Position numbers and translations under genes: made by a program. A DNA stretch of 64,000 bases from Bifidobacterium sp. ESL0769 (GTDB taxonomy: Bacteria; Actinomycetota; Actinomycetes; Actinomycetales; Bifidobacteriaceae), in contig NZ_CP113918.1 in NCBI RefSeq assembly GCF_029395495.1, positions 1,178,001 through 1,242,000 on the forward strand, given 5' to 3'. Below the pieces are notes generated by a model, which searched no databases, was not told the DNA's origin, and saw only the letters and a program-made list of their open reading frames with translations. This document shows positions 56,777 through 64,000 of the stretch, in pieces (the stretch's first letter is position 1; each line of letters opens with the position of its first letter).

Positions 56777-58696
56777 TTAATCAGGCTTTTGAAGTCGTTC
56801 GAACATTTGTTCGGTTTCCTTGAGCCATATTGTTCCTTTGCTTCGAAGTTGCATGAGATAGCCGTCATTACCAACTACGGAATCTTCTTTATCGTGTCTT
56901 TTAACCATCGCAGGCAACGTCCTGAATAGCAGTACCATACCGATTTCGCACATAACAATCATCAGCGCACCGCCAATTCCACCTGCCCATGGCATGGTCG
57001 CGGTTTGCGAACCGCCGATGGTATCCGCACACCATTGCATCACCGACGTACCGCAACTGGATAACCACACGAACGCAAACGCCAGATGCGGGGCCCATGA
57101 CGACAACACCAAGCCTGCCAGCCCGGTCAGCGTCGAGAAATCGACGAACGGCGCCACCACGAGGTTTGCAGGTACAGACAGTAACGGCAACGTCGGGGTC
57201 ATGAGCACTTGGATTGGCAGGGTGAAAAGCTGGGCGGCGATGGTCACCGACATGCCATCGGCAAGGAATTGAGGCAATAACACTGAAAGCCGCTCCGCTG
57301 TAGGACCGGCACAGAGCACGATGCCCAGCACGGAGGCGCAGGAAAGCGCGAATCCGTAGCTTCTGGACATCGCAGGGTTGGTAAGCAGCACGAGGATGAC
57401 CGTCCAGCTCAACGCACTGATTGCCTGCGACCTTCTGCCCGCAAACATCGCAGATGAGGCAAAGATGCCCATGATCAGAGCCCGCATCACCGAGTCGGAA
57501 GGGTACATGGCGCTCGCGAGCGCCACATAGGCCAGCACCGTCAGCACGGCCACCACTTGACGTGGCAGCAAAAATCGAGCGCAACCCGAACGTATCAGGC
57601 TGCCGATCAGTGCAAAATGTCCGCCGGAGACAGCCATCAGGTGCATGATGCCGGAATCCTTGAAATGCATCTCCAGCAGCGTGGCGAACGTGGCATTCAC
57701 AGGTTCGTGCTTTGCTGCCGTCGCACCCATGAAATCCTGTCCCAAAAGCCCGATGGTCAGTCCGGGAACCAGCACACGCCCTTGGTCGGAAAGGCCTTCC
57801 GTCACCGAAAAGAACGAACGTTGCATGGAGTCAATCAGCCGTTTTGCCGGTGGCGCACGTTCCGCGAGTCTAGTTTTTGCGTTGTCATCTATGGTTAGCC
57901 AGATTGGCCTCATCCCATAGCGGGCAGTCTGTAGCGTACCGGAAGTCTCTATTGTCTGACTGTCCGAAAGCTGCCTGCATATCGGTTTGTTGGCATATAA
58001 GACGATATGTGACCTGCTCGTCTGACGAATACCGTCATGGCTGATTCCGACCAGATGCGCGTTCGCCTGGCAATCGGCCTGCCACGAGCTCGCTGCGGTG
58101 ACCGGTGAGTCAAGATGGACACTCGCCTCGACCGTGTTTTCACCTTTCCGCGCGAGCGCCATGGCTGGATCGCGATAAGCCATGGCATCGGCACTCACCG
58201 AAGCGACAAACGCGGCCAACGCGGAAGAGGCGATTACCATTATCCAAGTTTTCCGGCTACCGTGAAACTCATGCCATACCCCAGACAGTTTGCCGCCAGC
58301 TTGGACCCGGTTTGGTTTTCTGTTTTTTCCGTTTTCCCCGAACCAGTGTCGGGACAAGACCAGCAGAACGACCAATCCGACAAGTAGAAGAACAATCACA
58401 GCCGTGTGTGCAAAGGTTTCAATGTTGAGACCGCTAGCTGGCCGATTCATCATTTCGCCAAATAAAGATTCAGAATTCGAAGAGCTAACGGAATTGCTTT
58501 TACTTCGGGCGGCTGAAGCCTTGTTGTCTTGCTGCCCGGTGAGCAGAGGGAACAAAATGTGCGAGCCAAGGGCCGCAGCCCACACGCACAAGGCCACCGG
58601 CAGCATCCGCCAGTCACGACTGCCTTGTTCATGGCCGTTTCCGTGGTCGAACTTGTTGGCGGGATTGCTGCTTCGAGAACTATCAACACTTTTCAT
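56777..58696 (-). CDS. comEC: ComEC/Rec2 DNA-uptake channel lacking the C-terminal metallo-beta-lactamase domain
   Basis: The 639-residue membrane protein has an OB-like extracellular region (about residues 170-270) and the Competence domain, with about ten helices in all (FKDSGIMHLMAVSGGHFALIGSLIR is the hallmark). It should form the channel that passes ssDNA into the cell. It ends shortly after the last helices, with a 55-residue Lys/Glu-rich cytoplasmic tail; the HxHxDH nuclease-type domain of full-length ComEC is not in this ORF or directly downstream. Start shares one base with the comEA stop (TGATG). Confidence 0.92.
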   Translation of the reverse strand: MKSVDSSRSSNPANKFDHGNGHEQGSRDWRMLPVALCVWAAALGSHILFPLLTGQQDNKASAARSKSNSVSSSNSESLFGEMMNRPASGLNIETFAHTAVIVLLLVGLVVLLVLSRHWFGENGKNRKPNRVQAGGKLSGVWHEFHGSRKTWIMVIASSALAAFVASVSADAMAYRDPAMALARKGENTVEASVHLDSPVTAASSWQADCQANAHLVGISHDGIRQTSRSHIVLYANKPICRQLSDSQTIETSGTLQTARYGMRPIWLTIDDNAKTRLAERAPPAKRLIDSMQRSFFSVTEGLSDQGRVLVPGLTIGLLGQDFMGATAAKHEPVNATFATLLEMHFKDSGIMHLMAVSGGHFALIGSLIRSGCARFLLPRQVVAVLTVLAYVALASAMYPSDSVMRALIMGIFASSAMFAGRRSQAISALSWTVILVLLTNPAMSRSYGFALSCASVLGIVLCAGPTAERLSVLLPQFLADGMSVTIAAQLFTLPIQVLMTPTLPLLSVPANLVVAPFVDFSTLTGLAGLVLSSWAPHLAFAFVWLSSCGTSVMQWCADTIGGSQTATMPWAGGIGGALMIVMCEIGMVLLFRTLPAMVKRHDKEDSVVGNDGYLMQLRSKGTIWLKETEQMFERLQKPD

Positions 58697-59589
58697 CAGA
58701 CCGTCACCTGCCCACGTATCTTTTCCAATGTTTTCTGCCCGATGCCCGAAACCTTGAGTAGCTGGTCGACGCTGGTGAAATGGCCGATGGACGTGCGATA
58801 GTCGATGATTTTCTGCGCCATCACCGGCCCTACACCTTTGATCTGTTGCAGCTGTGTGCTGTCAGCGGTGTTGAGGTTGATGAGATTGCTGCCATTGCTC
58901 GAAGTTCCAGCCTGCCCGGCAGAAGAGTCAGCTTGTGCGGGTGAATTTGCCTGTGTCGCAGTGGCATCGCTTCCGTTGTTTTGCCCTCCAATTCCAGCGG
59001 ATGTTGAAGAAGAACCGGCAGTTTCACCGGATTTCGAAGCATTTCCTTGTGCTATACCTGAACCCTTGGCTTTGGAACCGTTTACCACGGTTGAACTGAC
59101 GGATGAGGCTTCAGCTTGTTGTTTGTTGTAGTTGATTGCCTGCGTCACCAGCATTGTCAGACTTGCGCACAATGCCACCACCAGCACCAGAATCACCACC
59201 ACCGCCTGAGTGGGTTTGAACACTAATCTTGGAATGATTCGTTGCTTGGCAGCAGATTTGACGCTCGGGTCCGATTGCAAATCTTCATTGGCGGAACCAT
59301 CTATGACAGAATCGAAATCATCTATTGCTAAAGGTTGATCGATGCTTTCAGGTTGCTTCTTCGGTTTGCTTTCGGACCTGTTTTCGGGCTCGATAAGCCA
59401 GCTACCCACAGGCGGCAATGGTGGAAGACCAACCCGCAGTAGAGCCTCGTCAAGATTTTGCCCGTTTTCATACGATTCATTTTGGGGCTCGGCAGTGGAA
59501 TATAGCCGCGTTGTCAAAGCCCGGCTACCGTCATACGCCCTATCGTCAAAATGACTGTCGTTGAAATGAATACCCATACCTTCAAGCAT
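58696..59589 (-). CDS. comEA: ComEA-like DNA receptor with helix-hairpin-helix domain
   Basis: The 297-residue protein has a cytoplasmic N-terminus of about 120 residues, one membrane helix (about 126-150, AVVVILVLVVALCASLTMLV), a low-complexity Ser/Gly/Asn/Ala linker (about 155-230) and a C-terminal HhH DNA-binding domain (INLNTADSTQLQQIKGVGPV...VSGIGQKTLEKIRG). The SLBB domain usual between helix and HhH is not evident; the linker takes its place. Start ATG 59589 or 59577 is uncertain. A composite motif lies 40-80 bp upstream. Confidence 0.92.
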   Translation of the reverse strand: MLEGMGIHFNDSHFDDRAYDGSRALTTRLYSTAEPQNESYENGQNLDEALLRVGLPPLPPVGSWLIEPENRSESKPKKQPESIDQPLAIDDFDSVIDGSANEDLQSDPSVKSAAKQRIIPRLVFKPTQAVVVILVLVVALCASLTMLVTQAINYNKQQAEASSVSSTVVNGSKAKGSGIAQGNASKSGETAGSSSTSAGIGGQNNGSDATATQANSPAQADSSAGQAGTSSNGSNLINLNTADSTQLQQIKGVGPVMAQKIIDYRTSIGHFTSVDQLLKVSGIGQKTLEKIRGQVTV

Positions 59590-59628
59590 GACTGAACCGA
59601 ACTCAAAAGTCGAGCCAAAACGACCACT

Positions 59629-59670
59629 GTGGTCGAATGATAAGGGTTATCCACATTTGAGGCGTGTCGC
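59629..59670 (-). promoter_or_regulatory. Composite motif copy B, upstream of comEA
   Basis: The same three blocks as at 48701-48744 (GTGGTCGAATGA, GGTTATCCACAT, GGCGTGTCGC) occur here, with TTATCCACA at 59647-59655. A second DnaA-box-like TCATCCACA is at 59697-59705. It lies 40 bp upstream of comEA and in the same orientation relative to the gene as copy A has to the M23 gene. Confidence 0.72.
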
Positions 59671-59758
59671 GCCCTCACCCGCCGAATCGTACACATTCAT
59701 CCACAATTGTTGCATACAGACAATAGCGTTAAACATTGGTGAGGAAACACTTCCTGGC

Positions 59759-60658
59759 TTATTGTTCTTCTCCAAGTAACAGAGCTTCGACGTCTGCAGC
59801 AGACATGGCTGAAAATTCTTTAGCGATACGTCCGTCACACATATAGAGCACGCGATTGGCGCAGGACGCGACCTGCGGGTCGTGAGTGACCAGCAAACAC
59901 GTCTTGAGTCCGCCCTTCATCGCTGCATCAATCGCGGTAAGAGTCTCATCTCGCGCCTTGGGATCAAGGTTGCCGGTTGGCTCGTCGGCGAACAGCACAT
60001 CCGCTCGCATCATCAACGCGCGGGCTATGGCAACACGCTGACGCTGACCACCAGAAAGCTCCGAGACGTGCGCATCAGCAAGGTTTGAATCAAGTCCTAC
60101 ATAGGCGAGCGCCCGTTTCATCGCATTGATATCATATGGTTCCTTGTTTAAGCTCATCGGCAAAGCCACGTTTTCGGCAACGGTGAGGCTGTCGATCAAC
60201 ATGTAGTCCTGGAAAACAAACGCGAATTTTGTACGTCGCAGTTTGGCTCGCTTCGTCTCCATACTATGAGTGATATCTGTATCTGCATACCAGACATGTC
60301 CGCTAACAGGCGTGAGGATTCCGGCCAGCAGTTTCAATGTCGTGGATTTGCCGCAACCCGATGCCCCGATTAGCGCAGTGATTTCGCCCTGCCGTAACGT
60401 GATATCGAGTGGTCCGATTGCAACTTGGTCACGTTTCGAGCGTTTCCCTTGACTATACGAGAACGTGACATCAGAGGCTTTGAGCACCGCTGAACTCTGC
60501 CTCGGACCTCTCGCATCAATGGCGTTTCCCTTGATTGTAGCCGTGAGTTGATTGGGTCCTAGCATGGCATTGTTTTCGAGATTTTTCGTTGTAGTCCGCA
60601 TTGCAATACGCTCCTTTTCATGTTCTTTATCCTTATGGTTGCTATTGGTTTCTGACAT
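59759..60658 (-). CDS. ABC transporter ATPase (LolD/MacB-like)
   Basis: The 299-residue ATPase has Walker A LIGASGCGKST, Q-loop FVFQDYML, signature LSGGQRQRVAIARAL, Walker B VLFADEPTGNLD and switch LVTHDP. About 65 N-terminal residues are non-conserved. Start ATG 60658 overlaps the permease stop by 17 bp, so the two are coupled. LolD/MacB-type ATPases work with FtsX-like permeases, often in antimicrobial-peptide sensing or envelope stress. Confidence 0.93.
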   Translation of the reverse strand: MSETNSNHKDKEHEKERIAMRTTTKNLENNAMLGPNQLTATIKGNAIDARGPRQSSAVLKASDVTFSYSQGKRSKRDQVAIGPLDITLRQGEITALIGASGCGKSTTLKLLAGILTPVSGHVWYADTDITHSMETKRAKLRRTKFAFVFQDYMLIDSLTVAENVALPMSLNKEPYDINAMKRALAYVGLDSNLADAHVSELSGGQRQRVAIARALMMRADVLFADEPTGNLDPKARDETLTAIDAAMKGGLKTCLLVTHDPQVASCANRVLYMCDGRIAKEFSAMSAADVEALLLGEEQ

Positions 60659-62561
60659 CGTCAAGCCTTTGATACATGGTGAAATGCGCTATAAAACCAA
60701 TCAATGAAATAAGCAATACGGCGCACAGCAGTACGGCCATCGCCCTTATTGGTACGTAACCGCTGATGCCGTGAACCAGCATCCGACTTTCGCTATGCAG
60801 GGCCATGTTGACGATGAGCACCGTGCCGAACCCGCCACACAGCGTCGCCGCGAACCCCTCGAAGGCTATTCTTCCGGCACTCGCGAGCGCATATCGTACC
60901 GGCCCGAAGCCAATCAGCCAGGCCGCCTGAGTGATCTTCTTCCGTTCCTGAACCATGTCGAACATCACCGACACAGCACCAAGAAAACAAACGGCCAGAA
61001 CGGGGAAGACGATGGGAGCCGCCTCCTTGACACCGTCGCCGCCGGAAGTCGTCATCGCCTTGCCGCTGGGTATGTTCCTGATCCATTGTGCGGCTGGGGT
61101 CACGGTTATGGACGCACCTACAGTATGTGTCTTTGAAGACGCGGATGATTCGCCGTCTTCCGAGGTACGTTTGCCGTTGTCAGCAATGATCGCGGTGTCA
61201 GCCTTGTCCAAGAGACCAGGCATATCGTAACCGACCACCATATAGTCCTTGAATGGACTTGCTGTTTTCGTAATGGCGACTACCTGCGAGGCGAACGTTT
61301 TCCCTCCCTGCACCACACACATCCGCGAGCCGACATCAAGACCGTTATTGTCCGCAACAATCGCCGAAATCACCACACCTTGACGATTGACATCCCCAGA
61401 GACAATCGAATGGTTCGGACTGATAACATTCAGCGAGCCATTGATCACGGCCTTGGCATTGCCACGGTCGTAGGATTCGATTCTTCCTGAGCAATTGCTC
61501 TTCATCGATTCCTCTTGCACCACGGTGGAAGGCGCGAGCGCCAACGCATTGCTGTCCTTCATTTTGGCGTAATCCATCAGGTCTCGCGATTCCTGCCGCG
61601 TAGGAATACCGGCATGCGAGACTTGCACCACCGATGTCGATGCCATGGTCGAGTTTAATGAGGACTGGGCGTCGGCTTGTGTATAGCCGTATAAGCTGTA
61701 TAGGAAGGCCAGCAGCACGGACGCGACCGCAAGCAGGGACACCAGCGATGTCGAGCGCGTAGCCTGCATTTCCCTGAATGCCAAGATAAGGCCTGCGTCG
61801 CCGGCACCGTGCCTCCTGTGGTAATTTGCCACCATTCGTCCGGCGATCACGGTCAGAATCGGTTTCGCGACACGGATAAGTACCCATGCCAACAACACAC
61901 TTAACACGAAAGTCAGATTGAGACTAACCGTGTAGGGCAGGAAAAGGGATGAAACACAACTGACGACCAGAAGAAGCACCAATACGACCGTCAGTGCCGT
62001 CTTTCGCTTCTTTCCGGTCTTTACCGGACGTGCGGAAGGATCGGGAATCGCCCGAATCAACGTGAGCGCTGACAATCCGGCACCGATCGCACAGCAGATA
62101 ACCGAAAGCACCATCGTGGCAAGTGCTGCCATCATTATCGCAGGTATGCTGGCTTGCGGTATCACCACAAAACCGTTGAAAACATACCGTAGCGGCTTAT
62201 TGAGCACGATGCCGAGTAGCACCCCGACCAGCCCGGCGCAGACAGCCAGAACACTTTGACAGGCGACAACAGCACCGAACAGACGGATTGGCGAGGCACC
62301 CGTCACCCTCAGGCACATAAGCTGTTCCCACTGTGAGGTGAAGGTGTGGTCGGAAACGATCTTTGTCACCGCCGCCGCGCACGCCACGCAAATGACCACA
62401 ACTCCCACCGGCGCTGACGGGTCGCTTTGCAGGCTCTGGTAGGCCATCGCCTCCAGCAGCACAAACACCAGCGTCATCGCCGCCGCGTTCGCCGCGACAT
62501 TGAGAACCTGCAACGAGCGTTTCCGCCGCCACAGCGAGTTAACCATTCGTACGTATCCCAT
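60642..62561 (-). CDS. FtsX-like ABC permease
   Basis: The 639-residue permease has an N-terminal helix (VAANAAAMTLVFVLLEAMAY), a cluster of helices at about 75-330, a large extracytoplasmic domain (about 330-510) and a final helix set. The FtsX/MacB layout is visible by helix spacing rather than motif. ATG 62561 has GGAGG about 10 nt upstream. No signal peptide or secreted substrate is nearby, so the role (export or resistance) is unknown. Confidence 0.88.
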   Translation of the reverse strand: MGYVRMVNSLWRRKRSLQVLNVAANAAAMTLVFVLLEAMAYQSLQSDPSAPVGVVVICVACAAAVTKIVSDHTFTSQWEQLMCLRVTGASPIRLFGAVVACQSVLAVCAGLVGVLLGIVLNKPLRYVFNGFVVIPQASIPAIMMAALATMVLSVICCAIGAGLSALTLIRAIPDPSARPVKTGKKRKTALTVVLVLLLVVSCVSSLFLPYTVSLNLTFVLSVLLAWVLIRVAKPILTVIAGRMVANYHRRHGAGDAGLILAFREMQATRSTSLVSLLAVASVLLAFLYSLYGYTQADAQSSLNSTMASTSVVQVSHAGIPTRQESRDLMDYAKMKDSNALALAPSTVVQEESMKSNCSGRIESYDRGNAKAVINGSLNVISPNHSIVSGDVNRQGVVISAIVADNNGLDVGSRMCVVQGGKTFASQVVAITKTASPFKDYMVVGYDMPGLLDKADTAIIADNGKRTSEDGESSASSKTHTVGASITVTPAAQWIRNIPSGKAMTTSGGDGVKEAAPIVFPVLAVCFLGAVSVMFDMVQERKKITQAAWLIGFGPVRYALASAGRIAFEGFAATLCGGFGTVLIVNMALHSESRMLVHGISGYVPIRAMAVLLCAVLLISLIGFIAHFTMYQRLDDVRNQ

Positions 62562-62724
62562 GCCGTTCGTTCCTCCGTCTCGCTTTGTCTTTAAAAATAT
62601 CGCCGTGACGACATACGAAATTCCGTCAAGCGGAACGTATAAGGCGGTATTTGTTGAACTCATAGCAACAACGCTAGGAAAAACGTCGGGCCGACACGAA
62701 CGGCAAATGTCACTGATTGAAAGC

Positions 62725-62740
62725 GATGACAAATGTCATC
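62725..62740. promoter_or_regulatory. Palindromic operator upstream of the ABC genes
   Basis: GATGACA-AA-TGTCATC is a 7-bp-arm dyad about 165 bp upstream of the permease start. A related half-site AAATGTCA lies at 62705-62712. It is a good candidate for the response-regulator site of the adjacent two-component system; the link is inferred. Confidence 0.5.
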
Positions 62741-62793
62741 GGTAAAAATTCCGAAAGCGTGGAAACCGAAGAATCAGCGGTATGACAGAACTT

Positions 62794-64000
62794 TCAGTCG
62801 TCGAACGTCTCACGACGATCGTCTATTGGAATCACCACACTCACTTTTGAGCCACCTAAATTGTGGTCTCTACCGATTGTGAGGGTACCGCCGATTGCAC
62901 TCAATCGTTTTGACAGCGAGCTCAGGCCGTAGCCAGAACCTTGTGCGTTCTTATCGCGATTTGTGTCGTCAACCGGCTCCATACCCATTCCGTCATCGGC
63001 AACCACCAGAGAAACCATGTTGGCGCTTACCGTCACTTCGATACATGCTCTGGTGGCTTTGGCATGACGCACCACGTTCGTCAGCGTCTCCTGCAACGCG
63101 CGGTAGAGTATGGTTTTCTCTACAGTCGGCAATTGGGAAATGTCGCCTTTAATGTTCGCTTCAACGTTGAGGGAGGTGGATGTGAACGAATCTGCAAGCG
63201 CCTGCACCGAAGCGTTGGTCAGCTGTTCGCCGAACGCCGACGGGTCAAGTGCGCGGGCCTCCTGCCGCACCTGCTGCAGCGCCTCGCGGCTGGTCGTCTC
63301 GATGGCGTCCAAATGCTTGACGAGTTTGGTGTTTTTCAGGTCGGCACAACGTTTCGCACCTTGCTCCTGCAAGTGGATGGCGGAAAGGTACTGTCCGATG
63401 GAATCGTGCATCTCGCTGGCCATGCGCGCACGTTCCCGAGACAACGCAAGATCTTCGATGACGATGGACTGACGTTCCAGCTTCACGTTTTGCTCAGTCA
63501 ATTGACGGATCGCTCGGCCGTAGAGCAGCAGCGCGACGGCCAGCAGAATCGGGATGGCCATGTCGAGAAGGCTGCTGACAACGATGGAAGATACCGGCTG
63601 TGGCACCTTGAAATGTGACACGGCGCGATAGATGAGGAATCCGAGCAATTCGAGGCTGACCGCAATCCAGCTATAGCGATGCGCACAGGTGAAAAGCACA
63701 TCGACCGTGACCACCAGCAGCAGGTAGATCTGCCCGTCCTGATTGAACACAATCTGCGCTGCGCAAATGGCAATGAGCAACCATCCGATGACCAACCCTA
63801 AAGTGCGTGTCGGCACCATTCGGTAGGCGCACCACAAGCCCAAGGTGAGCACAATGAAGCCGAAAAACAGCAACGGCGAGCCATACGCCGAATACACCAG
63901 TGTCGTCACGAACGCGACAACAAAAAGAACCACGGAATAGGGAATGAATTGACGGGAGTTCTGATGAATCCTCCTAGGCAGATCTTGAGAACAATCCGCC
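62794..64000 (-). CDS. NarL/LuxR-type sensor histidine kinase, 5' end beyond window
   Basis: The sensor has about six N-terminal helices, then a HisKA_3 dimerisation domain with the phospho-His in MASEMHDSIGQYL and an HATPase_c domain (TLTNVVRHAKATRA N-box, DDGMGMEP, GYGLSSLSKRL). The frame is open to the window edge without a stop, and the GTG at 63933 lacks a good site, so the true start is probably outside. An AGGAGG near 63970 is followed by no start codon in frame. The response regulator is not in this window; it may be just upstream. The kinase is followed by the ABC genes it may control. Confidence 0.92.
   Translation of the reverse strand, partial: ADCSQDLPRRIHQNSRQFIPYSVVLFVVAFVTTLVYSAYGSPLLFFGFIVLTLGLWCAYRMVPTRTLGLVIGWLLIAICAAQIVFNQDGQIYLLLVVTVDVLFTCAHRYSWIAVSLELLGFLIYRAVSHFKVPQPVSSIVVSSLLDMAIPILLAVALLLYGRAIRQLTEQNVKLERQSIVIEDLALSRERARMASEMHDSIGQYLSAIHLQEQGAKRCADLKNTKLVKHLDAIETTSREALQQVRQEARALDPSAFGEQLTNASVQALADSFTSTSLNVEANIKGDISQLPTVEKTILYRALQETLTNVVRHAKATRACIEVTVSANMVSLVVADDGMGMEPVDDTNRDKNAQGSGYGLSSLSKRLSAIGGTLTIGRDHNLGGSKVSVVIPIDDRRETFDD

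Overview
The window comes from an actinobacterium, most likely Bifidobacterium or a close relative. The main reasons are a cytidylate kinase fused to the GTPase Der, RbpA, a fused PafBC-type WYL regulator beside a HelY-type helicase, a pgsA/DUF881/DUF1290/DUF881/GarA-like FHA/MerR cluster in the order known from mycobacteria, and moderately high GC in the housekeeping genes. This is a chromosomal core segment interrupted by one accessory region.

Region 1 (1-6400) holds the end of purH, a DUF3017 membrane protein, a convergent aquaporin-type channel, a 23S rRNA pseudouridine synthase overlapping the cmk-der fusion, and tRNA-Pro(GGG). Just 3' of the tRNA lie four GTCAACAT repeats with helical spacing, which look like integrase arm sites.

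Region 2 (about 6400-16800) is an accessory island of changing GC content. It contains a complete IS1249-type element with perfect 28-bp ends, a frameshifted IS256-family copy, a heavily decayed IS1249-like copy, three unrecognised multi-pass membrane proteins on the minus strand (one with an apparent in-frame stop, one with an IS directly upstream), two short ORFs, and stretches with no convincing gene.

Region 3 (16832-24329, plus strand) holds UTP-glucose-1-phosphate uridylyltransferase, the PafBC fusion, a small membrane-anchored protein, the DEVH helicase and rbpA. It is followed by a repeat-rich intergenic stretch with three tandem hairpins.

Region 4 (24838-44656, minus strand) is a long housekeeping block. 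Read in the direction of transcription it runs guaB3, an Rv3235-like gene, fadD, def, rpsB-tsf, pyrH-frr-cdsA-rlmN, hisF-hisI-lgt-rpe-hisE-hisG, and pgsA-DUF881-DUF1290-DUF881-FHA-MerR, with a small membrane protein at the end. It links translation, UMP and histidine synthesis, phospholipid and lipoprotein synthesis and a probable envelope/division module.

Region 5 (44808-64000) holds NADP-isocitrate dehydrogenase, an orphan binding-protein-like lipoprotein, an M23 peptidase, 3-methyladenine glycosylase I, an acyltransferase-3/SGNH protein, tRNA-Asn, the t6A/rimI cluster (tsaE, tsaB, rimI, tsaD), holA, comEC and comEA, then an ABC transporter and a histidine kinase that runs off the window. 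The most interesting signal is a 42-44 bp composite motif, nearly identical and in the same orientation, upstream of both comEA and the M23 peptidase. Each copy contains a perfect TTATCCACA. It suggests shared control of DNA uptake and a wall hydrolase, or DnaA-linked control.
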